DNA of 64,000 bases from assembly GCF_016887565.1 (NCBI RefSeq), contig NZ_CP069396.1:1949001-2013000 (forward strand), given 5' to 3'. Position numbers and translations under genes: made by a program. This document shows positions 11,005 to 20,000 of this stretch, one piece after another (position 1 is the stretch's first letter; each line of letters begins with the position of its first letter). Source of the DNA: Archangium violaceum (lineage in GTDB: Bacteria > Myxococcota > Myxococcia > Myxococcales > Myxococcaceae). The notes beneath the pieces are model-generated. The model was not told where the DNA came from. It saw nothing but the letters and a program-made list of their open reading frames with translations, and did not search any database.

Positions 11005-11631
11005 ATGAAGGGGGGACGGGCGGCGTCGGTGCTGGTCTTCACGCTCCTGTCGGGGAGCGCTCCGGCCCAGACGTCGCTCCTGTCCAACCTGCACGACTGG
11101 TCCGTGATGGTGGGCAGCGGCGTGGAGGGCTACACCCAGGTGCTGGCCCCCCTGGTCGCTCCCGGTGTCACCTACGGGGTGTCGGTGGGCGTCCGGCCGG
11201 AGCCGCTCCTCGGCCTGGATGTGGGCCTGGAGGTAGGCTACTCGGGCGCGGTGAACGAGCTCGACACGCGGGTGGCGGGCTCGCGCGGCGTGGACCTGGT
11301 GCGCAACGGAGCCTACGCGGCGGCCTCCGTGGGGCTGCTCTCCTCGCGGGTACAGCCCTACGTGATGGGCGGCCTGGGCTTCAGCAGCTACAACGTCCGA
11401 GGGGCCGTGCCGGCCCTGGGTGACGACCTCGTGGGCAACGTCCCGCTGGGCGCGGGGGTGCGCGCGTCCCTCGGTCTGCTCACCGCCGACGCGCGCCTCA
11501 GCTACAACGTCCTCTTCGACCAGCGATTCGCCGCCGGGACGCCCGCCCCAGACGCGGGCAACGTGTCGGAGCTCTCCATCAGCAGGGGTGGCCGCTACTC
11601 CGGCACGCTCAATCTGGGCCTGCTGTGGTGA
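11005..11631 (+). CDS. Outer-membrane beta-barrel protein
   Basis: 208 residues with a cleavable signal peptide (MKGGRAASVLVFTLLSGSAPAQ). The mature chain alternates hydrophobic and polar residues in ~8 strands with glycine/aromatic girdle residues (GVEGYTQV, GLEVGYSG, PYVMGGLGFSSYN, ARLSYNVLF) and ends NLGLLW, a terminal aromatic as expected for Bam-dependent insertion. It resembles the eight-stranded OmpA/OmpW-like barrels. Probably downstream in an operon with the lipoprotein at 10572-10976. Convergent with the S9 peptidase gene 16 bp away. Confidence 0.65.
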   Translation: MKGGRAASVLVFTLLSGSAPAQTSLLSNLHDWSVMVGSGVEGYTQVLAPLVAPGVTYGVSVGVRPEPLLGLDVGLEVGYSGAVNELDTRVAGSRGVDLVRNGAYAAASVGLLSSRVQPYVMGGLGFSSYNVRGAVPALGDDLVGNVPLGAGVRASLGLLTADARLSYNVLFDQRFAAGTPAPDAGNVSELSISRGGRYSGTLNLGLLW

Positions 11632-11647
11632 GGGCCCGGCCCGCCGC

Positions 11648-13579
11648 TCAGTTCACCGCGGAGGGTTTGGCGGCCTTCAGGTGCGAGTCCAGGAAGCCGC
11701 GCATGCGCGAGTAGGCCTCCACCTCGTTCTTCTTCTTGGTGAAGCCGTGGCCCTCGTCCGGGAAGATGACGTACTCCACGGGCACGCCGTTCTTCTTCAC
11801 CGCCTCGACGATCTCATCCGACTCGGGCTTGATGACGCGCGGATCATTGGCGCCCTGGAGGACGAGCAGCGGCTTGGAGATCTTCTCCGCGTGGAAGAGG
11901 GGCGAGACGTCGCGCAGCATCTGCGCCTGCTTCACCGGGTCTCCGATCTCCTTGTAGAGGGACTCGCGCTGCGACTCCCACCAGGGCGGGATGCTCTCGA
12001 GCGTGCGCAGCCAGTTGGAGACGCCGAAGATGTCGATGCCCACCTTGAAGGCGTCCGGGTGGAAGGCGAGCGCGGCCAGCACCATGTAGCCGCCATAGCT
12101 GCCCCCGGCGATGCCGATGCGCTCGGCGTCCACGTAGGGCAGGCTGGCCAGGTACTTCCGGGCCTCGATGCAGTCCTGCAGCGGTTCGCGGCCGTGCTTC
12201 TGGTCATCCGCGGTGAAGAAGGTCTTCCCGTAGCCGGAACTGCCCCGGTTGTTGATGCCCAGCACCACGTAGCCGTGGTTGACGAGGTACTGGAGCATGG
12301 GTGAGTAGCCCTTGCGCGTCTGGCCCCCGGGGCCGCCGTGCACCCAGACGATGGCGGGCGCCTTGTTCTCGGGCGTGGCCTGGTGCGGCTTGAAGAGGAT
12401 GTTGGGAATCTCCATCCCGTCGAAGGACTTGAAGCGCACCACCTGGGCCTCGACGAGGTCCTCCGGATCCAGCTCCCGGCTCAGCGCGTCGGTGAGGCGG
12501 GTGACCTTCTTCGTGCCGAAGTCGTAGACGTACAGGTTGGACGGGGAGCGATCGCCATTGTGGTAGAAGGCCATCCGCTTCTCGCTGTCCGAGATGGTGA
12601 CGGAGGTGATGTCACCCGCGGGCAGCTGGGGCAGCGCCAGGGGCTTGCCGGCCTTGACGTCGTGCACGCGGATGACGGTGCGGCCATCCTCGTTGATGGC
12701 GGTGACGCGGTAGCCGCCCTTGCGCGAGAACGCGGTGTACATCACGTCCCAGTCGGTGCGCTCCACGTCCTCCACCTTGCCGGTGGCCAGCTCGTAGCGG
12801 GCGACACGCTTGAACTCGGAGCCCTGGTCCGTGAGGAAGTAGAGGGCGGTGGAGCCCGGATCGAACGTGCTGGCCTCGAAGAACACGTCCCCCTGGTGCG
12901 GGGTGATGTGCTTCAGCTCCTTCGTCTCCACGTTGTAGAGGTGGAGGTCCGTATCGTAGTTGGTGCGCGTCTTCTCGAAGGCCAGCCACTTGCCGTCGGG
13001 CGACACGGCCGCGAAGAAGAGGCTGGTGTCGTTCTGGTAGACGAGCGTGCGAGCGTACGTCTTCGCGTCGTAGCGGTAGACGTCGAAGGAGCGCGCGTCG
13101 CGCTCGTTGGTGAGCACGTAGAAGGCGGAGTCGTCCCCGCTCCAGTTGACGAACTGGGCCTTCAGCTTCTCGCCGGGCGTGAGGTCGCGCTCCTTGCCGT
13201 CCGGTGCGCGGACGTAGAGGTGGTCGGCCTCGTTGCCGCCCTGGTCGCGTGTGAAGAGGATGCGCTCGTCTTTGGGGAAGAAGCTGACGGCGTAGGTGGA
13301 GTCCGTCTTCGACTGCGTGAGTGCCTTCGGCTTTCCGCCCTCCAGCGGCAGGGTGTACGCGTTGAAGATGCCACTCTGGTTGGAGGAGAAGAGGACGCGC
13401 TTCTCATCCGGCGAGAAGGAAGCCTCGGAGAGCTTCGTCGTCGCGATGAACTGCTCCACGGTGTACTGCTTCGAGGGCCGCGAGACGCTCCTGGCCTGGG
13501 TCTTGGGCGCGGCGAGCGCGAGAGCGGGCACGAGCGTGGCCGCCGCCAGCACTCGGAAGAGAGTGGTCCTGAGCTGCAT
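11648..13579 (-). CDS. Secreted S9 family (prolyl oligopeptidase-type) peptidase
   Basis: 643 residues from the ATG at 13579, where a signal peptide begins (MQLRTTLFRVLAAATLVPALALA). An N-terminal beta-propeller (~residues 40-380) built of WD/PD40-like units (SFSPDEKRVLFSSNQ, VSPDGKWLAFEKT) caps a C-terminal alpha/beta-hydrolase domain. Catalytic residues are visible as Ser in GGSYGGY, Asp in QGANDPRV and His in DEGHGF. This matches dipeptidyl/acylaminoacyl peptidases of the S9C type, which cleave short peptides; here periplasmic or secreted, fitting a proteolytic predator. The frame continues upstream to 13897 but lacks constraint there. Confidence 0.9.
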   Translation of the reverse strand: MQLRTTLFRVLAAATLVPALALAAPKTQARSVSRPSKQYTVEQFIATTKLSEASFSPDEKRVLFSSNQSGIFNAYTLPLEGGKPKALTQSKTDSTYAVSFFPKDERILFTRDQGGNEADHLYVRAPDGKERDLTPGEKLKAQFVNWSGDDSAFYVLTNERDARSFDVYRYDAKTYARTLVYQNDTSLFFAAVSPDGKWLAFEKTRTNYDTDLHLYNVETKELKHITPHQGDVFFEASTFDPGSTALYFLTDQGSEFKRVARYELATGKVEDVERTDWDVMYTAFSRKGGYRVTAINEDGRTVIRVHDVKAGKPLALPQLPAGDITSVTISDSEKRMAFYHNGDRSPSNLYVYDFGTKKVTRLTDALSRELDPEDLVEAQVVRFKSFDGMEIPNILFKPHQATPENKAPAIVWVHGGPGGQTRKGYSPMLQYLVNHGYVVLGINNRGSSGYGKTFFTADDQKHGREPLQDCIEARKYLASLPYVDAERIGIAGGSYGGYMVLAALAFHPDAFKVGIDIFGVSNWLRTLESIPPWWESQRESLYKEIGDPVKQAQMLRDVSPLFHAEKISKPLLVLQGANDPRVIKPESDEIVEAVKKNGVPVEYVIFPDEGHGFTKKKNEVEAYSRMRGFLDSHLKAAKPSAVN

Positions 13580-13949
13580 GGATTCTCCGTGTGAAGAGGA
13601 ACCGCCGGAGCGGGGGAGACGCTCGGGCGGGTGCACGTTGGCATGGTTGCTTTCACGGTACGAGTCACCCCCTGGACCGATTTCCCGCGGCCAGGTGCCT
13701 GAAAATCTTCCAGCGTTCCGGCACCGCGGGGCGGCGAGGTGCGGCCAACCCCTCGGAATCCATGAGGTGCGTGCTGGCACGCGAGGCGCATTGGAGCGGG
13801 CGCGGGTTGTACGGGTTGGGGAAGGTCGGGGGGTCGGGGTGGAAGCGCTCGGGCGGGTGCGGGTGGTGGGGTGGGTTCGGGGGGCGCCCGAGCGCATGTA
13901 GTTCGTCAGGGCGTGTGGCGTGGGGGTGGGCGTCGTGGGCGTGCGGCGG
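13580..13949. other. Non-coding gap between divergent genes
   Basis: 370 bases separate the S9 peptidase start from the GspE-domain gene. Frames in it show no coding character. A 14-base direct repeat GCTCGGCGGG-like (CTCGGGCGGGTGC at about 13621 and 13848) is the only structure seen. The two divergent promoters must lie here, but no convincing -35/-10 pair was found. Confidence 0.5.
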
Positions 13950-14468
13950 ATGCGGCTGGGCGAGCAATGGGTTGCAAGCGGGCTGTTGGCGTCGGCGCAG
14001 GTGGAGGCGGCGCTCGCTTGTCAGGGTCGGTGGCGTTGCAGGTTGGGGGAGGCCGCGGTGCGGTTGGGACTGCTCGCGCCGGAGCAGCTCCTCATCACGT
14101 TGGCGCAGCAACTCCAGGTGCCCTTCATCCGCCGTGAGGGTCTGGAGCGCGTTCCCGCGGGACTGATGCGCTGCGTGCCCACGCGGGTGCTCGCGCGGCT
14201 GCGCGTCTGTCCCCTGCGCGTCGAGTGGCGGGACGAGGTTCGTGGCACCGTCTTCGTGGCCACCAGTGAGCCGGGCAACCTGCACATGCTCGACGACATG
14301 GCCTTCGCCACCGGGTGCGCGGTGCGACCGGTGCTGGCGCTCTCGGATGACATCGAGGACGTGCTGCGGCGCCACGGCGTCCTCCACACGCGTCCCCGCT
14401 CGCTGGAGCTGGACTCGGCGGACGCGAACGTGCGGCTGCGCATCTCCCACGACTCCTTCGCGCACTGA
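13950..14468 (+). CDS. Stand-alone GspE/PilB N-terminal (MshEN-type) domain protein
   Basis: 172 residues, starting at the ATG at 13950 (MRLGEQWVASGLL), which aligns with the usual domain start. The order LGEALVERGLL-like motif (LGEAAVRLGLLAPEQLLITLAQQLQVPFI), PAGLMRCVPTRVLARLRVCPLRV and the VFVATSEPGNLHMLDDMAFATG segment is that of the N-terminal domain of GspE/PilB secretion and pilus ATPases, in which tandem MshEN motifs bind c-di-GMP. No ATPase domain follows, so it can only sense or bind a partner. Myxobacteria carry several such lone domains. Its ligand is not shown by the sequence. Confidence 0.75.
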   Translation: MRLGEQWVASGLLASAQVEAALACQGRWRCRLGEAAVRLGLLAPEQLLITLAQQLQVPFIRREGLERVPAGLMRCVPTRVLARLRVCPLRVEWRDEVRGTVFVATSEPGNLHMLDDMAFATGCAVRPVLALSDDIEDVLRRHGVLHTRPRSLELDSADANVRLRISHDSFAH

Positions 14469-14571
14469 ATCCGTCGAACATGTCCACCCAGAGATTCCTC
14501 CGAGCACGAGGAAGGCGCGATCGTCGCCTTCCTCCGGACGCTCTCGGACGGCTTCGTCCGTCCGTGAGGCA

Positions 14572-15882
14572 CTACCCGCCGAGCACCTGGAGGGCGCGGG
14601 CGTAGTAGGCGTCGCGGCTGGCCTTGCCGTTGTATCCGCCGTTCACGCGGTAGGTGATGGCGTCGAAGTTGCCCGCGTCCGCGTAGCTGTTGAGGTTGCG
14701 GTTGTTCCAGTACCAGGCCGCGGTGCGGAAGCCCACGTCCGGGTCGGCGGCGCGCGTCGGGTTGTTCTCCAGGTCGATGCCCAGCGCCCGCCCCGCGGCA
14801 CGGTAGTTGGCGCGGCCGGTGAGCTGGATGGGACCCCGGCCCTTGAAGCGCACGCCATCCCCCGGCTGCGTGTTGCCCAGGTCCGCGCGGCCCTCGTAGG
14901 CGGCGCCGGAGGCGATCTCCTCCATGTAGCGGAACTGGCCGCTCTCGTGCGCCAGCTGCGCGAGGAAGGCCGCCTGCCGCCGCGGGGTGTTGATGCCGGC
15001 CTCGGCCATGGCCGAGTTGAGGTGCGGCAGGAGCTCGTTGGCGCGCGCCTCGGAGAGGTTGGGCATGATGGCGCGCAGTTGCTGCACGCTCACTCCGCCC
15101 GCGGTGCCCGGCTCGCTCGGGCCCCTCACGGGCCCCGGCCCGGTGACGGGGCCGCTCGGCGTGGACGGCGCCGAGCCGCCCGGGATGGAGAGCCGCTGGC
15201 CGACCTGGATGAAGTTGGGATTGGAGATGCCGTTGGCCTGGGCGATGGCACCCACGCTGGTGCCGTAGCGGGCGGCGATGCCGCTGAGCGTGTCGCCCGG
15301 CTGCACCGTGTAGCTCCGCGAGGCGGGAGCCGGAGCCGGCGCACTGGGGCCCGAGGCGCCGGGGATGTTGAGTCGCTGGCCGACCTGGATGAGGTTGGGG
15401 TTGGAGATGCCGTTGGCCTGGGCGATGGCGCCCACGCTGGTGCCGTAGCGCCCGGCGATTCCACTGAGCGTGTCGCCCGGTTGCACCGTGTAGCTGCGCG
15501 AGCCGGTGGCGGGAGCGCTGGGGCCCGAGGCGCCGGGGATGTTGAGTCGCTGGCCGACCTGGATGAGGTTGGGGTTGGAGATGCCGTTGGCCTGGGCGAT
15601 GGCACCCACGCTGGAGCCGTAGCGCCCGGCGATTCCACTGAGCGTGTCACCCGGCTGCACCGTGTACGAGCGCGCTTCGAAGCGGTCCGAGGATGTGGCC
15701 GGGTTGGCTGCTCCCGGACGGTTGGGGGCGTCGAATCCATCCGGGATGACCAGCCGCTGACCCGCGATGATGCGGTTCGGGTCCTGGATGTTGTTGGCCT
15801 TCGCCAGTGCGTCAACCGAGGTGTTGTACTGCCGGGCCAGGGCGCTGAGTGTGTCGCCCTGCCGGATGGTGTGCACGGCCAT
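14572..15882 (-). CDS. Peptidoglycan hydrolase: four LysM domains plus GH19-like lysozyme/chitinase domain
   Basis: 436 residues from the ATG at 15882 (MAVHTIRQGDTLSALARQY), preceded by AAACGAGGACACC. Four LysM modules (~residues 3-48, 72-116, 129-173, 188-232) end in QRLNIPG/QRLSIPG-type motifs; they bind peptidoglycan or chitin. A linker leads to a C-terminal GH19-like domain (~260-436) with AFLAQLAHESGQFRYMEE, where the Glu after His is the expected catalytic acid, GRGPIQLTGRANY and WYWNNRNLN. No classic signal peptide is present, so export may need lysis or a dedicated route; phage endolysins and injection-system effectors share this layout. It is divergent from the methyltransferase gene with a palindrome between. 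Confidence 0.87.
   Translation of the reverse strand: MAVHTIRQGDTLSALARQYNTSVDALAKANNIQDPNRIIAGQRLVIPDGFDAPNRPGAANPATSSDRFEARSYTVQPGDTLSGIAGRYGSSVGAIAQANGISNPNLIQVGQRLNIPGASGPSAPATGSRSYTVQPGDTLSGIAGRYGTSVGAIAQANGISNPNLIQVGQRLNIPGASGPSAPAPAPASRSYTVQPGDTLSGIAARYGTSVGAIAQANGISNPNFIQVGQRLSIPGGSAPSTPSGPVTGPGPVRGPSEPGTAGGVSVQQLRAIMPNLSEARANELLPHLNSAMAEAGINTPRRQAAFLAQLAHESGQFRYMEEIASGAAYEGRADLGNTQPGDGVRFKGRGPIQLTGRANYRAAGRALGIDLENNPTRAADPDVGFRTAAWYWNNRNLNSYADAGNFDAITYRVNGGYNGKASRDAYYARALQVLGG
15184..15669 (-). repeat. Three near-identical tandem DNA repeats encoding LysM modules 2-4
   Basis: Units begin at about 15184, 15364 and 15538 (spacing 180 and 174 bases) and are almost identical in DNA over ~135 bases, for example CTGGCCGACCTGGATGA in each. 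Linkers between them vary in length. The first LysM module (15740-15880) is clearly more diverged. This indicates recent tandem duplication or gene conversion within the gene. Confidence 0.8.
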
Positions 15883-15950
15883 GGTGTCCTCGTTTAAGTA
15901 GGCGTCCGGGGTGGATTGTCGTACGCCCGCTCCCCTGAGTTGCGTGCCCC

Positions 15951-15967
15951 CTCTCGATTTTCGAGAG
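15951..15967. promoter_or_regulatory. Perfect 7-bp inverted repeat between divergent genes
   Basis: CTCTCGA-TTT-TCGAGAG, 69 bp before the LysM hydrolase start and 71 bp before the methyltransferase start. It is AT-richer than its surroundings and central in the divergent region, so it may be an operator shared by both genes, or a small hairpin. Confidence 0.4.
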
Positions 15968-16037
15968 CGTCCCCGTCTGGCCTCTTCCCCGCTCACCAGG
16001 CGAGCGCCGGTCCGGCGGCTCTCTCCAGGGGAAGGGT

Positions 16038-17099
16038 ATGGAAGGGTTCGTCGTTTTGGTGGCGATGGAAGGACCTCCCTCCTCGTCTTCCGCCGTGAGC
16101 GATGCTGCTCTTCCCAGTGATTCCAAACTTCCCCGCAACGCACTGGCCGCCCCAGTGATGGAGTGGGTGGATTGGAGCAATGCCCTGGAACGGGCTGCCG
16201 GATGGTTGGATGACATCCACTGGCAGATCTCCAGGGGTGGACAGCTGCACGCGGCCTTGGAGTCCCTCTTCCGCGGGTTGACCCTCTTGCATCGCAAGTG
16301 GGACCGCGAGGAGTGGACTCGCTTCTGCCTGGAGGTCGTGCGGACCCACCCCCTGCGCGAGCTCATCCACCAGTGTCCCTACACCCGGCATGGCTTCGAC
16401 AAGCCGCGGGGCTACGCGGGGGACGCGGTGCTCATCGACTACCTCTACAAGGAGCTTCGGTCGAGCGGCACGACGCAGCTGGGTAAGGACATCTACCACT
16501 TCCTGTGGCGGCAATCCGGCCCCCGGAGCGTCCGCGAGCGGCGGGAGCTGTTGGCCCAGGAGCTCGACGCCCTCGCCGAGCGGGTACACAAGCCCCGAGT
16601 CCTCTCCGTCGCTTGCGGGCACCTGCGAGAGGCCGAGCACTCTCGCGCCGTGGCCGAGGGCCGCATCGGCCAGCTCATCGCGTTCGACCAGGACCCGTTG
16701 AGCCTGGAGGTGGTGGAGCGGCAGCACCCGGGCAAGCTCGTGCAGCCCGTGCGGGGCTCGGTGCGCTCCATCCTCCTGGGCAAGGCCTCGTTCCCGGACA
16801 TGGACTTCGTCTACTCGGCGGGTCTCTACGACTACCTCTCCGAGTCCGTGGCCGCGCGCCTCACCCGCCTCCTCTTCGGGATGCTCCGCCCCGGTGGGCG
16901 CCTGCTGGTGGCCAACTTCGCCGTCCGCACCCCGGACGCCGGCTTCCTGGAGGCCTTCATGGACTGGAGCCTCATCTACCGCGATGAGAACCAGGTACGG
17001 GCCTTCGCCTCGGAGATAGAGCCGGCGCAGCTCGCCAACGTGGAGATGTTCCGCGACAGCGTGCAGAACGTCATCTACATGGTGCTCACCCGCCGCTAG
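16038..17099 (+). CDS. Class I SAM-dependent methyltransferase
   Basis: 353 residues from the ATG at 16038 (ribosome site CCAGGGGAAGG). The second half is a Rossmann methyltransferase: PRVLSVACGHLREAEH is motif I (acidic/Gly SAM loop), LIAFDQDPLSLEVVERQ is motif II with the ribose-binding Asp, DFVYSAGLYDYL corresponds to motif IV and LLFGMLRPGGRLLVANF to motif V. The N-terminal ~170 residues are helical and contain HGFDKPRGYAGDAVLIDYLY, a stretch I associate with proteins annotated as 3-hydroxypalmitate methyl ester (extracellular factor) synthases, so the substrate may be a lipid acid; that is tentative. Its stop codon shares CTAG with that of the convergent kinase gene. Confidence 0.72.
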   Translation: MEGFVVLVAMEGPPSSSSAVSDAALPSDSKLPRNALAAPVMEWVDWSNALERAAGWLDDIHWQISRGGQLHAALESLFRGLTLLHRKWDREEWTRFCLEVVRTHPLRELIHQCPYTRHGFDKPRGYAGDAVLIDYLYKELRSSGTTQLGKDIYHFLWRQSGPRSVRERRELLAQELDALAERVHKPRVLSVACGHLREAEHSRAVAEGRIGQLIAFDQDPLSLEVVERQHPGKLVQPVRGSVRSILLGKASFPDMDFVYSAGLYDYLSESVAARLTRLLFGMLRPGGRLLVANFAVRTPDAGFLEAFMDWSLIYRDENQVRAFASEIEPAQLANVEMFRDSVQNVIYMVLTRR

Positions 17100-20000
17100 T
17101 GCGGGCCGTTCCCGCCTCGCGGCTCCTCGGGGCCGCGGCGCGGCAGGGTGACGGTGAAGGTGGCGCCCTGTCCGGGGGCGCTGTCCACCTCGATGGTGCC
17201 CCCGAGCGCCTGGACGATCTCCCGGACGATCCACAGCCCGATGCCGAAGCCCCCGTAGTGGCGCACGGACACGGCGCGCTCGAAGCGCTCGAAGATGCGC
17301 GCGGCGTCCTCCGGCGCGATGCCGATGCCCTCGTCGCGCACCCGCAGCCGCGCCACGGTGTCGTCGCCGTCCACCGTGATTTCAATGGGCCGGCCAGCGC
17401 CGTACTTCGACGCGTTGGTGAGCAGGTTGACCACCACCTGCTCCAGGCGCATGGCGTCCCAGTGGCCCACCAGGGAAGGGGGCAGGTGGAGCCGCGGCTC
17501 GCACTCGGCGCGCGCCATCGCCTCGCGCGAGCGCTCCACCACGCCGCGCACCACCTGCACCAGGTCCACGTCCTCGAGCTTGGCCAGCAGCTGCCCCTGG
17601 GCGATGCGCGAGATGTCCAGCAGCTCGTTCACCAGCTTGCCCAGGCGCTGCGTCTGGAGGTTGGCCGACTCCAGCTTGGCGCCGAGCCGCTCCGGGGGCA
17701 GCCGCTCCAGGCCCTGGCGCACCTGTGACATGAGGCCCTGGATGTGGAGCTGCAGGGAGGTGAGGGGCGTCTTCAGCTCGTGCGCGGCGATGGAGAGGAA
17801 GTCGTCGCGGCGCCGCACCGCCTCCTGCTCCTCGCGGTAGAGCCGGCCCCGCTCCTCGGAGAGGGCGGCCATGCGCTCGAAGCCCTCGGCGTTCTCCAGC
17901 GCGGTGCCGGCGAGGATGCAGACGAAGGAGGCCAGCCGCTCCTCGTCCTCGCCGAAGAGCTCGCCCACCTGCCGGTGGCTGACGCACACGCACGCCACCG
18001 TCTTGCCGCGCACCTGGATGGGAGCGCACAAGAGCGAGCGCACGCCCAGCAGCTCCATGCTCTCGCTCACCCCACCGGGCATGCCCTGTCCCATCACCGT
18101 CGGGCGCCCCGTCTCCAGGGCCCGGGCGATGGCGGTGCGGCCCACGCCCGCGGCCGCCAGCTCGTCCTCGGGCAGCAGCGCCTCCGGCTCGAAGACGACA
18201 CAGTGCTCCGCGCGCAGCAGCTCCATCATGGAGTGGCGCACGGCATCGAACACCGCCTCGCGGGTGAGGGCCGAGGCGATGAGCCGGCCCGCCTCCAGCA
18301 CACGCGGGAAGCGATCCACCAGCGACAGGGTGCCCGGGCTCTCCGGCAGCGGCTGGGTCTCGCTGGGCTCGGTGCCCAGGTCCTGCTCCATCGCCTGCAG
18401 CTCGCGCGTGGCCGTCTCCAGGAAGGAGGCCGCACCCGGCCACCCCAGCTCCCTGCCCACCAGTCCGAGCGCCTGGAGCGTCTGGGCGTGCTCGTGGCGC
18501 ATCTTCAGCTCCTCGGCCACCTCCAGGCTCTGCTCCAGCCAGCGGCGGGCGCGGCGCGGGTGGCCGGCCATGGCGGCCAGCAGTCCCCGCTCGCGCAGCA
18601 CATGGGCGAGGTTGTTGCGGTAGGAGCGCGCCAGCTTGTAGGCCCGGCGCGCCACCTTGTCGGCCCGCTTCATCGCCGCCGCGCGCACGCTCGGCGCGAG
18701 CGGCGAGGCCCCCTCGGCCTGGATGCGCAGCGCCGTCAGCAGCCAGGGAACGATGGTCGCCACGTACTCGTGCCGCAGGTGGGCGTGCTCCACCAGCCGG
18801 TCCGCCTTCTCCAGCATCGCCACCGCGCCCGTCGTGTCTCCCTCGCGCAGCAGGCGCAGCGCCTCGGCGAGCAGGGTGTTGGCATGCGTCTGCGTGTCCT
18901 GGCCGGGGTTGGCCAGCGAGCCCTCCAGCAGGCTGCGCGGGATGCGCCCCAGGGACGCCTTCGCCCAGACCTCCAGCGACAGCCGCACCGCGTACTGGTC
19001 GTCGATGGCCAGCGCCGCCCCGTGCAACCGCTGGGCGGACTCCAGCGCCTCCTTCAACCGGCCCAGCCGGTAGAGGGCCAGGGCGTACTGGTAGTGGGCG
19101 TTGTTGACCTCCCACCGGTCTCCCGTGCGCTCCAGCAGCCGCACCGCCTCGCGGCACTTCTCGAGCGACTCCTCGAAGCGGCCGGCGGCGTAGAGGCCCA
19201 ATCCATAGAAGTGGAGCGACTGGCCCTGGCCCCAGACGTCCCCCAGCTCCCGGCGGATGGCGAGCGACTTCTCCGCGTAGGCGGTCGCCCGCTGGAACCA
19301 GGGAATCATCGTGAGCATCGGCGCATGCTCGGAGTAGGCCTGGGCCAGCTCGGCGGTGGGCGGGTAGCGCTCGGCCGTGTTCACCTCGCGCAAGTGGGTC
19401 CAGAAGGTCGCGACGGGACTGCCGAAGTACCAGCTGCTGTAGGTCATCCGGCTGTAGAAGTGGATGGCCAGCAGGTCCTCCTCGCTGTGCTCGAGCGAGT
19501 GGCGGGCCAGCAGCAGGCGGGGCATCAGCGTGTGTCCCGTCTGCACCACCAGCTCCCACAGGGCCCCCAGCGCGTACATGACGGAGGAGCGGGGAACCCA
19601 CCGGCCGAGCAGCCACAGCCCCTGCTTCAGGGCGGCGATGGTCTCCTCCATGTTGTTGCGCTTGAACGCCAGCTCGCCCAGCTTGGACCAGATGCGGGCC
19701 TGCTCCAGCCGGTCGCGCGCCAGCGTCTGGGCCAGCTGGAGATGCTGCTGGGCGGCGTCATAGCGCCCCCGCAGCATGAGGACGTCACCCAGGCCGGCGG
19801 CGACGCGGAAGCGTGTGCCCGCGTCGGCATGGGACGCGCCGCGCTCGGCCATGCGGTAGTTGAGCTCGGACGTCTCCAGGGCGAACTGCTCCCGGGCCCG
19901 CTCGGCGGCCACCAGGGCGTGCGGGAGGGCCTGGGCATGCTCGCCCGCCGCGTCGAAGTGGTAGGCCAGCTCGAAGGGGTCCACCGGGGGATTGGCCGCG

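Noticed and set aside
13633-13655. Sigma-54 promoter (TTGGCATGGTTGCTTT)
   Set aside because: GG and GC are about three bases too close for sigma-54 binding.
13580-13897. Longer N-terminus of the S9 peptidase
   Set aside because: The upstream in-frame extension is Thr/Arg/Pro-rich and precedes a good signal peptide at 13579.
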